From JBBSNV01 sp964458605 (lineage in GTDB: Bacteria > Pseudomonadota > Alphaproteobacteria > Reyranellales > JAQSWP01), in NCBI GenBank assembly GCA_964458605.1, contig CAYWLS010000019.1, positions 1 to 64,000 of the forward strand: a DNA stretch of 64,000 nucleotides, in the 5' to 3' direction. A program made the position numbers and the translations under genes. How positions within the stretch are numbered: the first letter of the stretch is position 1; the number at the start of each line of letters is the position of its first letter. This document shows, in pieces, positions 17,247 to 25,092 of this stretch. The notes beneath the pieces were generated by a model, which was not told where the DNA came from, did not search any database, and saw nothing but the letters and a program-made list of their open reading frames with translations.

Positions 17247-17567
17247 GCGTAGGGCGGATACCGGTTCTGGCGGCGGCTGTAAAGCGGCCCAAACGCCGCC
17301 GGCCAAGATGTGTCCAGCCGGGCGTCGCCCCCGTCTCTTGTGCCGGTGGCGGCAATTCCCTAAAGTTTCGCCGCGCGGCCGGCGGGAGGCGGCCGTGGCA
17401 CCCTAACGCACCTCCCCGCCGCAAGGAAGGCCGCCATGGCCGAGCCCATTGCGGTCCGCCAAGGGTCCGGCCAGGACGCGGGCGCGGGCCGGCCGGGACG
17501 ACCTCCGAAGCGGCAAGACTTCCCGCAATCACCCGTTTAGCGACGGCACGCACAAGGCGATCTGAGC
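17247..17567. other. Mostly gene-free region with a possible 34-codon ORF
   Basis: This divergent interval between ispH (minus) and the lipoprotein gene (plus) should hold both promoters, which I could not place with confidence. It contains one short plus-strand reading frame with a plausible ribosome site, listed separately. Confidence 0.5.
17436..17540 (+). CDS. Possible 34-residue basic peptide
   Basis: A short frame starts at ATG 17436, with AAGGAAGG ending five bases upstream, and stops at TAG 17538-17540. The peptide is Arg/Gly/Pro-rich and includes GRPGRPPKRQ, which resembles an AT-hook-like DNA-binding segment. Composition in GC-rich DNA produces such peptides by chance, and I have no conservation evidence. 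A leader peptide for the lipoprotein gene is another option. Confidence 0.2.
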   Translation: MAEPIAVRQGSGQDAGAGRPGRPPKRQDFPQSPV

Positions 17568-18137
17568 ATGGTTCACAGTAGAGTTCGCGCCCCTCACCCA
17601 AGCGCGTGGCGTCGCGTCGTTCCCCTCGCCACCGCCGTCGTCCTGGTGGCGGCACTGGCTGGCTGTACCTCGCGCGAGGAAAAGACGCGCCAGCAGGGTT
17701 TCTGCCCGAAAGGCTTCACCGTGGGCGATGCCGCCAGCATGACGCGCTTCAAGCCCGGTCCGGGCCGCGACCCGACCGATGTCCAGTTCCGCGCCGAAGT
17801 GGTCAAGGTCGAATCGAGCTGCGATTTCGACAAATCCGGCGTCGACATCGCCACCAAGGTGACGATCGGCGTGCTGGAGGGACCGTCGGCGATCAACCGC
17901 CAGGCCAATGTCGGCTACTTCGTCGCCATCATCGATCCCAACCGCAAAGTCGTGGCGCGTCAGGAATTCTCGGCCGACTTCACCTTCCAGGGCAACCGCA
18001 ACCGCCTGGGCAGCGTCGAGGAGCTCAGCGAGCGACTGCCCGGCGTCACCACCGCCAATGCGGCCGGATATCAGATCGCGGTCGGCTTGCTGGTGACGCC
18101 CGACGAGCTGAACTACAACCGCGCCCGGCAACGCTGA
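17568..18137 (+). CDS. Putative lipoprotein
   Basis: This 189-residue protein has a long signal peptide with a hydrophobic core (VVPLATAVVLVAAL) and a lipobox LAGC at about residues 30-33, so it should be lipid-anchored to the cell envelope. The mature part contains two further cysteines (GFCPKGF and SSCDF) and a beta-rich region (ADFTFQGNRNRLGSVEEL). I do not recognise a named family; the pattern looks like small alphaproteobacterial outer-membrane-associated lipoproteins. A GC hairpin follows the stop. Confidence 0.8.
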   Translation: MVHSRVRAPHPSAWRRVVPLATAVVLVAALAGCTSREEKTRQQGFCPKGFTVGDAASMTRFKPGPGRDPTDVQFRAEVVKVESSCDFDKSGVDIATKVTIGVLEGPSAINRQANVGYFVAIIDPNRKVVARQEFSADFTFQGNRNRLGSVEELSERLPGVTTANAAGYQIAVGLLVTPDELNYNRARQR

Positions 18138-18142
18138 GGCTC

Positions 18143-18186
18143 CGGGCCGGCCGCCGCCGCCAGAGGCGGCGCGCCGGTCGCTTTTA
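18143..18186 (+). terminator. GC hairpin with short T-run
   Basis: Downstream of the lipoprotein stop, CCGG-CCGCCGCC and GGCGGC-GCG-CCGG form a strong stem, followed by TCGCTTTTAT. This probably ends the lipoprotein transcript and insulates it from the riboswitch leader. Confidence 0.5.
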
Positions 18187-18261
18187 TCCCCGGGATTCGC
18201 GGTAACGCTGCATTTGCCGCGTTGCGCACTTTCCGGGCGCCGCCTATCTTTGCCCTACCCG

Positions 18262-18470
18262 TCGAACCTTGCGGGAGAGACCGGTCCCCGGTTGGGGGCC
18301 GGCGCCGAAGGAGCAACCGCCCCGGAAACTCTCAGGCAAAAGGACCGCAAGGGGAGGGCGCTCTGGAAAGTAGCCGTCAGGCTTTGGCCCGACGGCTCAC
18401 CGAAGAAGTAAGCGGTGCGTCTCGGCGCAGCCCGCGAATCTTTCAGGTCGTGCGACAGAGGGGGTTCGGA
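18262..18470 (+). promoter_or_regulatory. Tandem glycine riboswitch
   Basis: This leader matches the tandem gcvT/glycine RNA motif. Aptamer 1 includes GCGGGAGAGACC, GCCGAAGGAGCAACCGCCCC and ACTCTCAGGCAAAAGGACCG. A linker with a small hairpin (GCCGTC...GACGGC) follows. Aptamer 2 shows CACCGAAGAAGTAAGCGG, ATCTTTCAGGT and GCGACAGAGGGGG. Glycine binding would switch on the glycine cleavage operon that starts about 50 bases downstream. No terminator hairpin with a U-run is visible after aptamer 2, so control may act at ribosome access. Confidence 0.93.
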
Positions 18471-18519
18471 CCGCCGCAGCGATGCGGAGGCGAACCCGAC
18501 TCTTGAGGAGCACGATCGT

Positions 18520-19635
18520 TTGACCGATCCCATCGCCCAGCCGTTGCGCCAGACGCCGCTGCATGCCCTGCATGTCGAGCTGGGCGCCAAGATGGTGCCG
18601 TTCGCCGGCTACGACATGCCGGTGCAATACAGGCACGGCATCCTGGCCGAGCATCTGCACACAAGGTCCAAAGCCGGCCTGTTCGACGTCTCGCATATGG
18701 GCCAGGGCCGGCTGGTCGGCGCCGGCGCTGCCCAGGCGCTGGAGGCGCTGGTGCCGGCCGACGTCAAGGGCCTGGGTGTCGGCCGACAGCGCTACGGTCT
18801 GTTCACCAACGACCAGGGCGGCATTCTCGACGACCTGATGTTCGCCAATGCCGGCAGCCATATCGGCCTGGTGGTCAACGCCGCCTGCAAGCGAGCCGAT
18901 TTCGCGCATCTGCGCGCGCGCCTGCCCAAGGATGTCGCGGTCGAGGAATTCCCCGACAAGGGGCTGCTGGCGCTGCAGGGACCGCTGGCCGCGGCGACGC
19001 TGGAGCGCATGGTGCCGGGCGTGGCGGCGATGACGTTCATGGACAATCGCGCCTTCGCCTGGAACGGCGTCGCCCTGGGTATCAGCCGGTCGGGCTATAC
19101 CGGCGAGGACGGTTACGAGATCTCGGTCCCGGCCGACAAGGCCGACGCGCTGGCGCGGGCGCTGCTGGCGCAGCCCGAGGTGGCGCCGATCGGGCTGGGC
19201 GCACGCGACTCGCTGCGGCTTGAGGCGGGGCTGTGCCTCTACGGCCACGACATCGACACCGCCACGACGCCGGTCGAGGCCGGCCTGCTATGGTCGATCC
19301 CCAAGCACCGCCGCAATGTCGGCGGCTTTCCCGGCGACAACATCATCGTTCGCCAGATCGCCTCGGGCGTGGGCCGCAAGCGGGTCGGCATCCAGCCCGA
19401 GGGTCGGGCGCCGGCGCGCGAGGGCACCGAGATCGTCGACGAATCCGGCGCCAGACTTGGAGTCATCACCAGCGGCGGCTTCTCGCCCTCGCTCGGCCGG
19501 CCGATCGCCATGGGCTATGTCGCCAAGAGCCATGGCGAGGCGGGTTCCAGGATCACGCTGATGGTGCGCGGCAAGCCGCTGCCCGCCACCGTCGTCGCCA
19601 TGCCGTTCGTCAAACAGAATTACCATCGGGGCTGA
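18520..19635 (+). CDS. gcvT: Glycine cleavage system T protein (aminomethyltransferase)
   Basis: GcvT (371 residues) releases ammonia from aminomethyl-lipoyl GcvH and passes the methylene group to tetrahydrofolate. Family segments include TPLHALHVELGAKMVPFAGY, the substrate region GLFDVSHMGQ, and SRSGYTGEDGYEI with the folate-site residues. No ATG is available before the conserved N-terminus. The TTG at 18520 (GAGGAG nine bases upstream) is the only plausible start and gives the sequence TDPIAQPLRQTPLHALH. It follows the glycine riboswitch and is two bases from gcvH. Confidence 0.95.
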   Translation: MTDPIAQPLRQTPLHALHVELGAKMVPFAGYDMPVQYRHGILAEHLHTRSKAGLFDVSHMGQGRLVGAGAAQALEALVPADVKGLGVGRQRYGLFTNDQGGILDDLMFANAGSHIGLVVNAACKRADFAHLRARLPKDVAVEEFPDKGLLALQGPLAAATLERMVPGVAAMTFMDNRAFAWNGVALGISRSGYTGEDGYEISVPADKADALARALLAQPEVAPIGLGARDSLRLEAGLCLYGHDIDTATTPVEAGLLWSIPKHRRNVGGFPGDNIIVRQIASGVGRKRVGIQPEGRAPAREGTEIVDESGARLGVITSGGFSPSLGRPIAMGYVAKSHGEAGSRITLMVRGKPLPATVVAMPFVKQNYHRG

Positions 19636-19637
19636 CC

Positions 19638-20009
19638 ATGCTGAAGTTTTCGCAAGAGCACGAGTGGATCGAGATCGAGGGCGATATCGGCACGGTCGGC
19701 ATCACCGACTACGCCCAGTCGCAGCTCGGCGACATCGTCTATGTCGAAGTGCCCGCGGTCGGCAGGAAGCTGACCAAAGGCGGCGAGGCGGCGGTGGTCG
19801 AATCGGTCAAGGCCGCTTCGGACATCTATTCGCCGGTGACCGGCGAGGTCACCGAGGCCAATGCCGCGCTGGCGGAACATCCCGGCACCGTCAACAGCGA
19901 TCCGCGCGGCGCCGGCTGGTTCTTCAAGCTGCGGCTCGCCGACGAGGCCGAGTTGGCCGAGCTGATGGACCAGGCCGCCTACGACGAATTCGTGAAGGGA
20001 TTGGGCTGA
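19638..20009 (+). CDS. gcvH: Glycine cleavage system H protein
   Basis: GcvH (123 residues) is the lipoyl carrier that shuttles the aminomethyl intermediate between P, T and L proteins. The lipoylated lysine is K58 in VVESVKAASDIYSPVTGEV. The acidic C-terminal helix is typical. Its stop overlaps the gcvPA start (TGATG), indicating tight coupling in a gcvT-H-PA-PB operon. Confidence 0.97.
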   Translation: MLKFSQEHEWIEIEGDIGTVGITDYAQSQLGDIVYVEVPAVGRKLTKGGEAAVVESVKAASDIYSPVTGEVTEANAALAEHPGTVNSDPRGAGWFFKLRLADEAELAELMDQAAYDEFVKGLG

Positions 20010-21352
20010 TGCGCTACCTGCCGCTGACCGATACCGACCGCCGCGCCATGCTGGGCGCGATCGGCGTTGCCAGTGCCGACGATCTGTTCGCCGACGTGCC
20101 GCCCTCGGCACGGCTGAAAGGCCCGGTCGACCTGCCGCGCTTCCAGGGCGAGATGGCAGTCGAGCGTCAGCTTGCCGCCATGGCGGCCAGGAACGTGGTG
20201 GCCGGCGCGGTGCCGTTCTTCGTCGGCGCCGGCGCCTATCGCCACCATGTTCCGGCCAGCGTCGATCACCTGATCCAGCGCGGCGAGTTCCTGACCTCCT
20301 ACACGCCCTACCAGCCCGAGATCACCCAGGGCACCCTGCAGTATCTGTTCGAGTTCCAGACCCAGGTGGCGCTGCTGACCGGCATGGAGCTGGCCAACGC
20401 CTCGATGTATGACGGCTCGACCGCGGCGGGCGAGGCCGTCGCCATGGCCAATCGCATCACGCGCCGCTCCAAAGCGGTGCTGTCGGGCGGGTTGCATCCG
20501 CAGTATCGCGGCGTGATCGAGACCGCAGGCCATTTCACCGGCTACACAGTGGATGCGGGTGCGGCTGATCCGACCGGCGCGGAGGATCTGGCGGCGCGCC
20601 TCGACAATCAGACGTCCTGCGTGGTGGTGCAGAATCCCTCGTTCTTCGGCCAGATCCGCGACCTGTCGGCGCTGGCCAGGGCCTGCCACGACAGGGGCGC
20701 GCTGCTGATCGTGGTGGTCACCGAGGTGGTGTCGCTCGGCCTGCTGACGCCGCCGGGCGAGATGGGCGCCGACATCGTGGTGTGCGAAGGCCAGTCGATC
20801 GGCAATGCGCTGAACTTCGGCGGGCCTTACGTGGGCCTGTTCGCCACGCGCGAGAAATACATGCGCCAGATGCCGGGCCGTCTGGTCGGCGAGACGGTCG
20901 ATGCCGACGGCCGGCGCGGCTTCGTGCTTACGTTAAGCACGCGCGAGCAGCACATCCGCCGCGAGAAGGCGACATCCAACATCTGCACCAATGCCGGGCT
21001 GTGCGCCTTGGCCTTCACCATCCACCTCTCGCTGCTGGGTGAGGAAGGGCTGACGCGGTTGGCCAAGCTCAATCACGCCAAGGCGGTGCAACTGGCCGAG
21101 CGCCTGGCCAAGGTGCCGGGCGTGCAGGTGCTGAACGACAGCTTCTTCAACGAATTCACCGTCAAGCTCAACAAGCCGGCGGCGCCGGTGGTCGAGGCCT
21201 TGGCGGCTAAGCGCATCCTGGCCGGCGTGCCGGCCTCGCGCCTGCTGCCCAACGACAAGAGGGTGGCCGATCTGTTGCTGCTGGCGGCAACCGAAACCGT
21301 GACCGAGGCGGACATGGATGCCCTCGCCAGCGGCTTGAAGGAGGTGCTGTGA
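20009..21352 (+). CDS. gcvPA: Glycine dehydrogenase (decarboxylating) subunit 1
   Basis: This 447-residue protein is the N-terminal half of the split P protein. Recognisable segments are MRYLPLTDTDRRAMLGAIGV, GAGAYRHHVPASVDHL, SYTPYQPEITQGTLQ and NASMYDGSTAAGEA. It pairs with GcvPB to form the heterotetrameric PLP decarboxylase; many bacteria use one fused GcvP instead. One loop, LLIVVVTEVVSLG, carries VTE where many homologues have a short Ala/Pro-rich sequence. It shares the A of its stop with the gcvPB ATG. Confidence 0.95.
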   Translation: MRYLPLTDTDRRAMLGAIGVASADDLFADVPPSARLKGPVDLPRFQGEMAVERQLAAMAARNVVAGAVPFFVGAGAYRHHVPASVDHLIQRGEFLTSYTPYQPEITQGTLQYLFEFQTQVALLTGMELANASMYDGSTAAGEAVAMANRITRRSKAVLSGGLHPQYRGVIETAGHFTGYTVDAGAADPTGAEDLAARLDNQTSCVVVQNPSFFGQIRDLSALARACHDRGALLIVVVTEVVSLGLLTPPGEMGADIVVCEGQSIGNALNFGGPYVGLFATREKYMRQMPGRLVGETVDADGRRGFVLTLSTREQHIRREKATSNICTNAGLCALAFTIHLSLLGEEGLTRLAKLNHAKAVQLAERLAKVPGVQVLNDSFFNEFTVKLNKPAAPVVEALAAKRILAGVPASRLLPNDKRVADLLLLAATETVTEADMDALASGLKEVL

Positions 21353-22932
21353 TGGATCGCAGCCAGGGACGTATGGCTCGCCCGGGTGGCGAAGCGCTGC
21401 CGCCGGTCGAGACCTTCAGCGGCAATCGCGGGCTGCAGCTCGAAGAACCGTTGATCTTCGAACAGGATTCGCCGGGCCGCAGCGGCGTCGACCTGCCCGA
21501 GCCGCCGGCCGTCAAGTCGCGGCTGGGTGGGCTCGAGCGCAGGCGCGCCATCGGCCTGCCCGGCCTGTCCGAGCCGCAGGTGGTGCAGCACTACACGCGG
21601 CTCAGCCAGAAGAACTACGCCATCGACAGCGGCCTCTATCCGCTGGGCTCCTGCACCATGAAGCACAATCCGCGCCTCAACGAGAAGCTGGCGCGGCTGG
21701 CGGGCTTCGCCGACATCCATCCGCTGCAGCCGCTTTCCACCGTGCCCGGCGCGGTCGAGCTGATCGACACCCTGGCGCATTGGCTGAAGACCCTGACCGG
21801 CATGCCGGCGGTGGCGTTGTCGCCGGCGGCCGGCGCGCATGGCGAATTCTGCGGCATGGTGGCGATCCGCGCGGCGCTGGAAGCGCGCGGCGAGGCCGAT
21901 CAGCGCAAGCGCGTGCTGGTGCCGGAATCGGCGCATGGCACCAACCCCGCCACCGCCGCCTCGCTGGGCTTCTCGGTCGAGGCGATCCCGGCCAATGCCG
22001 AGGGCCGCGTCGATCTGGCAGCGCTGAAGGCGGCGCTGGGACCGGACGTGGCGGCGATCATGCTGACCAACCCCAACACCTGCGGATTGTTCGAGCGCGA
22101 CATCAAGACCGTGGCCGACGCGGTGCACGACGCCGGCGGCTACTTCTACTGCGACGGCGCCAACTTCAACGCCATCGTCGGCCGGGTGCGGCCGGGCGAT
22201 TTGGGCGTGGATTGCATGCACATCAACCTGCACAAGACCTTCTCCACGCCCCATGGCGGCGGCGGGCCGGGCTCGGGGCCGGTGGTGCTGTCGGCGGCGC
22301 TGGCGCCTTACGCGCCCTATCCGCTGGTGGTGCACGACGCAGATGGCGCGCATCTGGTCGAGGAGGGCGGCGCGGCCGACTTGCTCGAGGGGGGCCGGCC
22401 GTTCGGCCGGCTCAAGGCATTCCACGGCCAGATGGGCATGTTCGTGCGCGCGCTGGCCTATATGCTGAGTCACGGCTCCGACGGTCTGGCGCAGGTGGCG
22501 ACCGATGCCGTGCTCAACGCCAACTACGTGCTGGCCAGGCTGAAGGATGTCCTGACGCCGGCCTTCCCCGGCACCTGCATGCACGAGGCGCTGTTCGACG
22601 ACGATTTCCTCAAGGGCACCGGCGTTTCCACGCTCGACTTCGCCAAGGCGATGATCGACGAGGGCTATCACCCGATGACCATGTATTTCCCTCTGGTGGT
22701 GCATGGCGCCTTGCTGATCGAGCCGACCGAGACCCAGAGCAAGGACGCGCTCGACCGCTTCGTCGACACTCTGCGCCATCTGGCGGAAGAGGCGCGACAG
22801 CAGGGAGCGGCAGCCCGCTTCCAGGCGGCGCCGCTGCTGGCGCCGCGACGGCGGCTGGACGAGACGCTGGCGGCGCGCAAGCCGGTCCTGCGCTGGCGTC
22901 CGCCTGCACCGGCGGCGCAGGCGGCGGAGTAG
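21352..22932 (+). CDS. gcvPB: Glycine dehydrogenase (decarboxylating) subunit 2
   Basis: GcvPB (526 residues) carries the PLP-binding lysine, about K295, in HINLHKTFSTPHGGGGPGSG. Other conserved parts are LGSCTMKHNPRLNE, AHGTNPATAASLGF and EPTETQSKDALDRF. The start at ATG 21352 has AAGGAGGT six bases upstream and overlaps the gcvPA stop; a GTG one codon earlier is less likely. The C-terminal 40 residues are Ala/Arg-rich and variable. The operon lacks lpd (L protein), which must be supplied from elsewhere. Confidence 0.96.
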   Translation: MDRSQGRMARPGGEALPPVETFSGNRGLQLEEPLIFEQDSPGRSGVDLPEPPAVKSRLGGLERRRAIGLPGLSEPQVVQHYTRLSQKNYAIDSGLYPLGSCTMKHNPRLNEKLARLAGFADIHPLQPLSTVPGAVELIDTLAHWLKTLTGMPAVALSPAAGAHGEFCGMVAIRAALEARGEADQRKRVLVPESAHGTNPATAASLGFSVEAIPANAEGRVDLAALKAALGPDVAAIMLTNPNTCGLFERDIKTVADAVHDAGGYFYCDGANFNAIVGRVRPGDLGVDCMHINLHKTFSTPHGGGGPGSGPVVLSAALAPYAPYPLVVHDADGAHLVEEGGAADLLEGGRPFGRLKAFHGQMGMFVRALAYMLSHGSDGLAQVATDAVLNANYVLARLKDVLTPAFPGTCMHEALFDDDFLKGTGVSTLDFAKAMIDEGYHPMTMYFPLVVHGALLIEPTETQSKDALDRFVDTLRHLAEEARQQGAAARFQAAPLLAPRRRLDETLAARKPVLRWRPPAPAAQAAE

Positions 22933-23071
22933 CAGCGTCGCTGTTCTGCCTTCGAACCTTCCATGCCGAGGCTGCGCCTTGCGCAGATCGGTCGGCGCAC
23001 TATGATGCGGCCGATCAGGCGACGCGCAGGACAGGGCCTGCAAGTTTTGCTTGTGCCCGACAGGTGATCGC

Positions 23072-24238
23072 GTGAGCGAAGGCACTGTGCGTCTGATCCC
23101 CGGCGATGCCGCGCCCTGGTTCGTGGCGCGATCGGTCGCCAATCCGCGATTCCATCTCGATACCGCGGCCGGGCGCTACCTGCTGCTGTATTTCGCCGGC
23201 TCGCTCAACAGCCAGGCAGGGCGGGATGTCGAACGGGTGGTGCTGGCCAATCTCGCGCTGTTCGACGGCTACCATGCCGCCGCCTTCCTGATCAGCGCCG
23301 ATCCGGGCGACGAGGCCGGACGCAGCGAACATCCGGGCCTGAAGTATTTCTGGGACTTCGACCGCACTGCGGCGCTGCGCTATGGCGTCGCCGACGAGCA
23401 GATGCCGCTGGGCGTGCAACCGGCGCTGGTGTTGCTCGATCGCAGCCTGCGCATGGTGGCGATCAAGAAGCTGGGCGATCGCGTGCTGGCCGAGGCGGAA
23501 CTGTTCGTCGACCTGGTGCGGCGCATGCCGGCGTTGCCGCCCAGCCAGCCGGCGCAGCGCCAGGCGCCGGTGCTGGTCATGGACCGCATCTTCGAGCCGG
23601 CGTTCTGCCGCGCGCTGATCGACTATTGCAAGGCCAGCGGCACCGTCGAATCGGGCTACATGCAGCAGGTCGGCGACCGCACCATCGGCGTGATCGACTA
23701 TGGCCACAAGCGGCGCCAGGATTGCTGGCTGGAAGACGGGAGGCTGATGGGCCATTGCCGCTCGCGCATCCTGCGCCGGCTGGTGCCGGAGATCAAAAAG
23801 GCATTCCAGTTCGAGGTCACGCGTATCGAACGCTTCCTGATCGGCTGCTACGACGCCGGCATCGGCGGCTATTTCCGTCCCCATCGCGACAACACCACGG
23901 CCGGCACCGCCCATCGCCGCTTCGCCGTCACCATCAATCTCAATGCCGAGGAATACGAGGGCGGCGATCTGCGCTTCCCAGAATACGGGACCAGCTGCTA
24001 CCGCGCGCCGACCGGCGGGGCGGTGGTGTTCTCCTGCTCGCTGCTGCACGAGGCGCTGCCTGTTACGCGCGGCGTGCGCTATGCCTACCTGCCGTTCCTC
24101 TACGACGAGGAGGCGCGCCGCATCCGCGAAGCCAATGCCCAGTTCATCGACGGGCGGCGCATGAGGCTGGACGAACGGCGCCAGCCGGTGCCGATCGAGG
24201 AGGGCGAGACGCCCGCCACGGCAGCCGATCTGTCCTAG
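23072..24238 (+). CDS. Peroxiredoxin-like domain fused to 2OG-Fe(II) oxygenase
   Basis: This 388-residue protein has two parts. Residues 1-165 look like an AhpC/TSA thioredoxin-fold domain (GDAAPWFVA, RYLLLYFAGS, PALVLLDRSLRMV), but the position of the peroxidatic cysteine reads FAGSLNSQAG, so it is probably redox-inactive. Residues 175-370 form a prolyl-4-hydroxylase-type dioxygenase with H271 and D273 in FRPHRDN, a distal histidine near 326 in SLLHEALPV, and the 2-oxoglutarate arginine in GVRYAYLPF. The expected reaction is oxidation of a protein or small-molecule side chain using O2, iron and 2-oxoglutarate. GTG 23072 (AGGTGATC upstream) is preferred to TTG 23051. The dispersed repeat lies directly at its 3' end. 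Confidence 0.85.
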   Translation: MSEGTVRLIPGDAAPWFVARSVANPRFHLDTAAGRYLLLYFAGSLNSQAGRDVERVVLANLALFDGYHAAAFLISADPGDEAGRSEHPGLKYFWDFDRTAALRYGVADEQMPLGVQPALVLLDRSLRMVAIKKLGDRVLAEAELFVDLVRRMPALPPSQPAQRQAPVLVMDRIFEPAFCRALIDYCKASGTVESGYMQQVGDRTIGVIDYGHKRRQDCWLEDGRLMGHCRSRILRRLVPEIKKAFQFEVTRIERFLIGCYDAGIGGYFRPHRDNTTAGTAHRRFAVTINLNAEEYEGGDLRFPEYGTSCYRAPTGGAVVFSCSLLHEALPVTRGVRYAYLPFLYDEEARRIREANAQFIDGRRMRLDERRQPVPIEEGETPATAADLS

Positions 24239-24412
24239 AGCAAATCACCTTTGACGGAATCGTTTTGGATTCCGTCGAAAGGTGTGAATTTGCTCTGCAC
24301 TTTAGAGAGATAGAGCGGATTCACACGACCGGAGGGCAGCATTGTCGCGCTTCCTCCGATCGCGATCCGCTCTGGCGCTGCGGCGCTTCGATTCTATCCC
24401 GATCCGCTCTGG
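24238..24412. repeat. Dispersed palindromic repeat, copy A
   Basis: Two inverted-repeat modules in tandem. Module 1 (24238-24295) pairs GAGCAAAT...TTTGACGGAATC with GATTCCGTCGAAAGGT...ATTTGCTC. Module 2 (24312-24373) pairs AGAGCGGAT with ATCCGCTCT and has an inner CGGAGG/CCTCCG. The 12-mer GATCCGCTCTGG occurs at 24364-24375 and again at 24401-24412. The same two-module layout, with shared blocks such as GATTCACACGACCG and TTTGACGGAAT, recurs at 45222-45366. It is probably a REP/MITE-like element with no coding capacity. Its right end supplies the last codons of the adjacent PqiA-like gene. Confidence 0.8.
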
Positions 24413-24999
24413 ATGCGCCGCGCCAGCCGCCGGGTCAGCGCCGACAGCGCCATCGAGCCCAGCGCTGCGCCGGCGAACCAGTAGACGCCGTGCTCCAGCC
24501 GGCTCTTGATGAAGAAGCTCGACTGCAGGCTGACCACCGCCAGCGCCACCACCAGCACGTCCAGCATCGACCATTTTCCCAGCGCTTCGAGCAGGAACAG
24601 CGTGCGTCCGTCGCGCGGGCCGCGCTTCAGGCACCACAGCAGGCCCAGCAGCAGCAGCTTGGCGTAGGGGAAGGCGACCGAGAACAGCAGGATGACGCCG
24701 AACACCAGCCATTCGCGGCTCTCGCGCAGCGCCTGCAGCCCGCCCAGGATCGAATAGACCGTGTCCCACAGATGCAGCTTGGTGATGCGCACCGCCGGCA
24801 GGGTCAGGCCGACGCTGAGCGCCGCCAGGGCGGCGGCGATGCCGGCCAGCATGCCCAGCCGCAGGGCCCAGGACGGGGTAGCGGGGTCGGGCGGCGCCAC
24901 GTCGGGCGGCGGGCTGGGCGGCTGGCCGGGCGGCATCAGGCCAGGCGGCGGGGTGGCGGGGGGCGGGGCGGCGCGATCCGGCGGCGGCGAAGCGCTCAT
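24394..24999 (-). CDS. PqiA-family membrane protein
   Basis: This 201-residue protein resembles one half of paraquat-inducible protein A, an inner-membrane component associated with MCE lipid-transport systems. After a Pro-rich, low-complexity cytoplasmic N-terminus (residues 1-42) come four hydrophobic helices with the PqiA signature LEALGKWSMLDVLVVALAV and a preceding FPYAKLLLL. There is no zinc-ribbon N-terminus and no neighbouring pqiB or pqiC. The final residues (IQSGSG) are encoded inside the dispersed repeat, suggesting the native C-terminus was replaced by repeat insertion. Confidence 0.82.
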   Translation of the reverse strand: MSASPPPDRAAPPPATPPPGLMPPGQPPSPPPDVAPPDPATPSWALRLGMLAGIAAALAALSVGLTLPAVRITKLHLWDTVYSILGGLQALRESREWLVFGVILLFSVAFPYAKLLLLGLLWCLKRGPRDGRTLFLLEALGKWSMLDVLVVALAVVSLQSSFFIKSRLEHGVYWFAGAALGSMALSALTRRLARRIQSGSG

Positions 25000-25026
25000 G
25001 GCGGCTTCATAGCATTGCCGTGCGGC

Positions 25027-25066
25027 AAATAAAAAACCCCGCCGCGGCGGGCGCCGTGGCGGGGCT
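25027..25066 (-). terminator. Terminator of the F0 operon
   Basis: CCCCGCC...GGCGGGG (about 25037-25065) forms a strong hairpin with a GC-rich internal loop. On the minus strand it is followed by TTTTTTATTT, a classic intrinsic terminator 27 bases past the atpF stop. Confidence 0.88.
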
Positions 25067-25092
25067 TTTCGGGTTCGGCTTATAGCCGGCGA

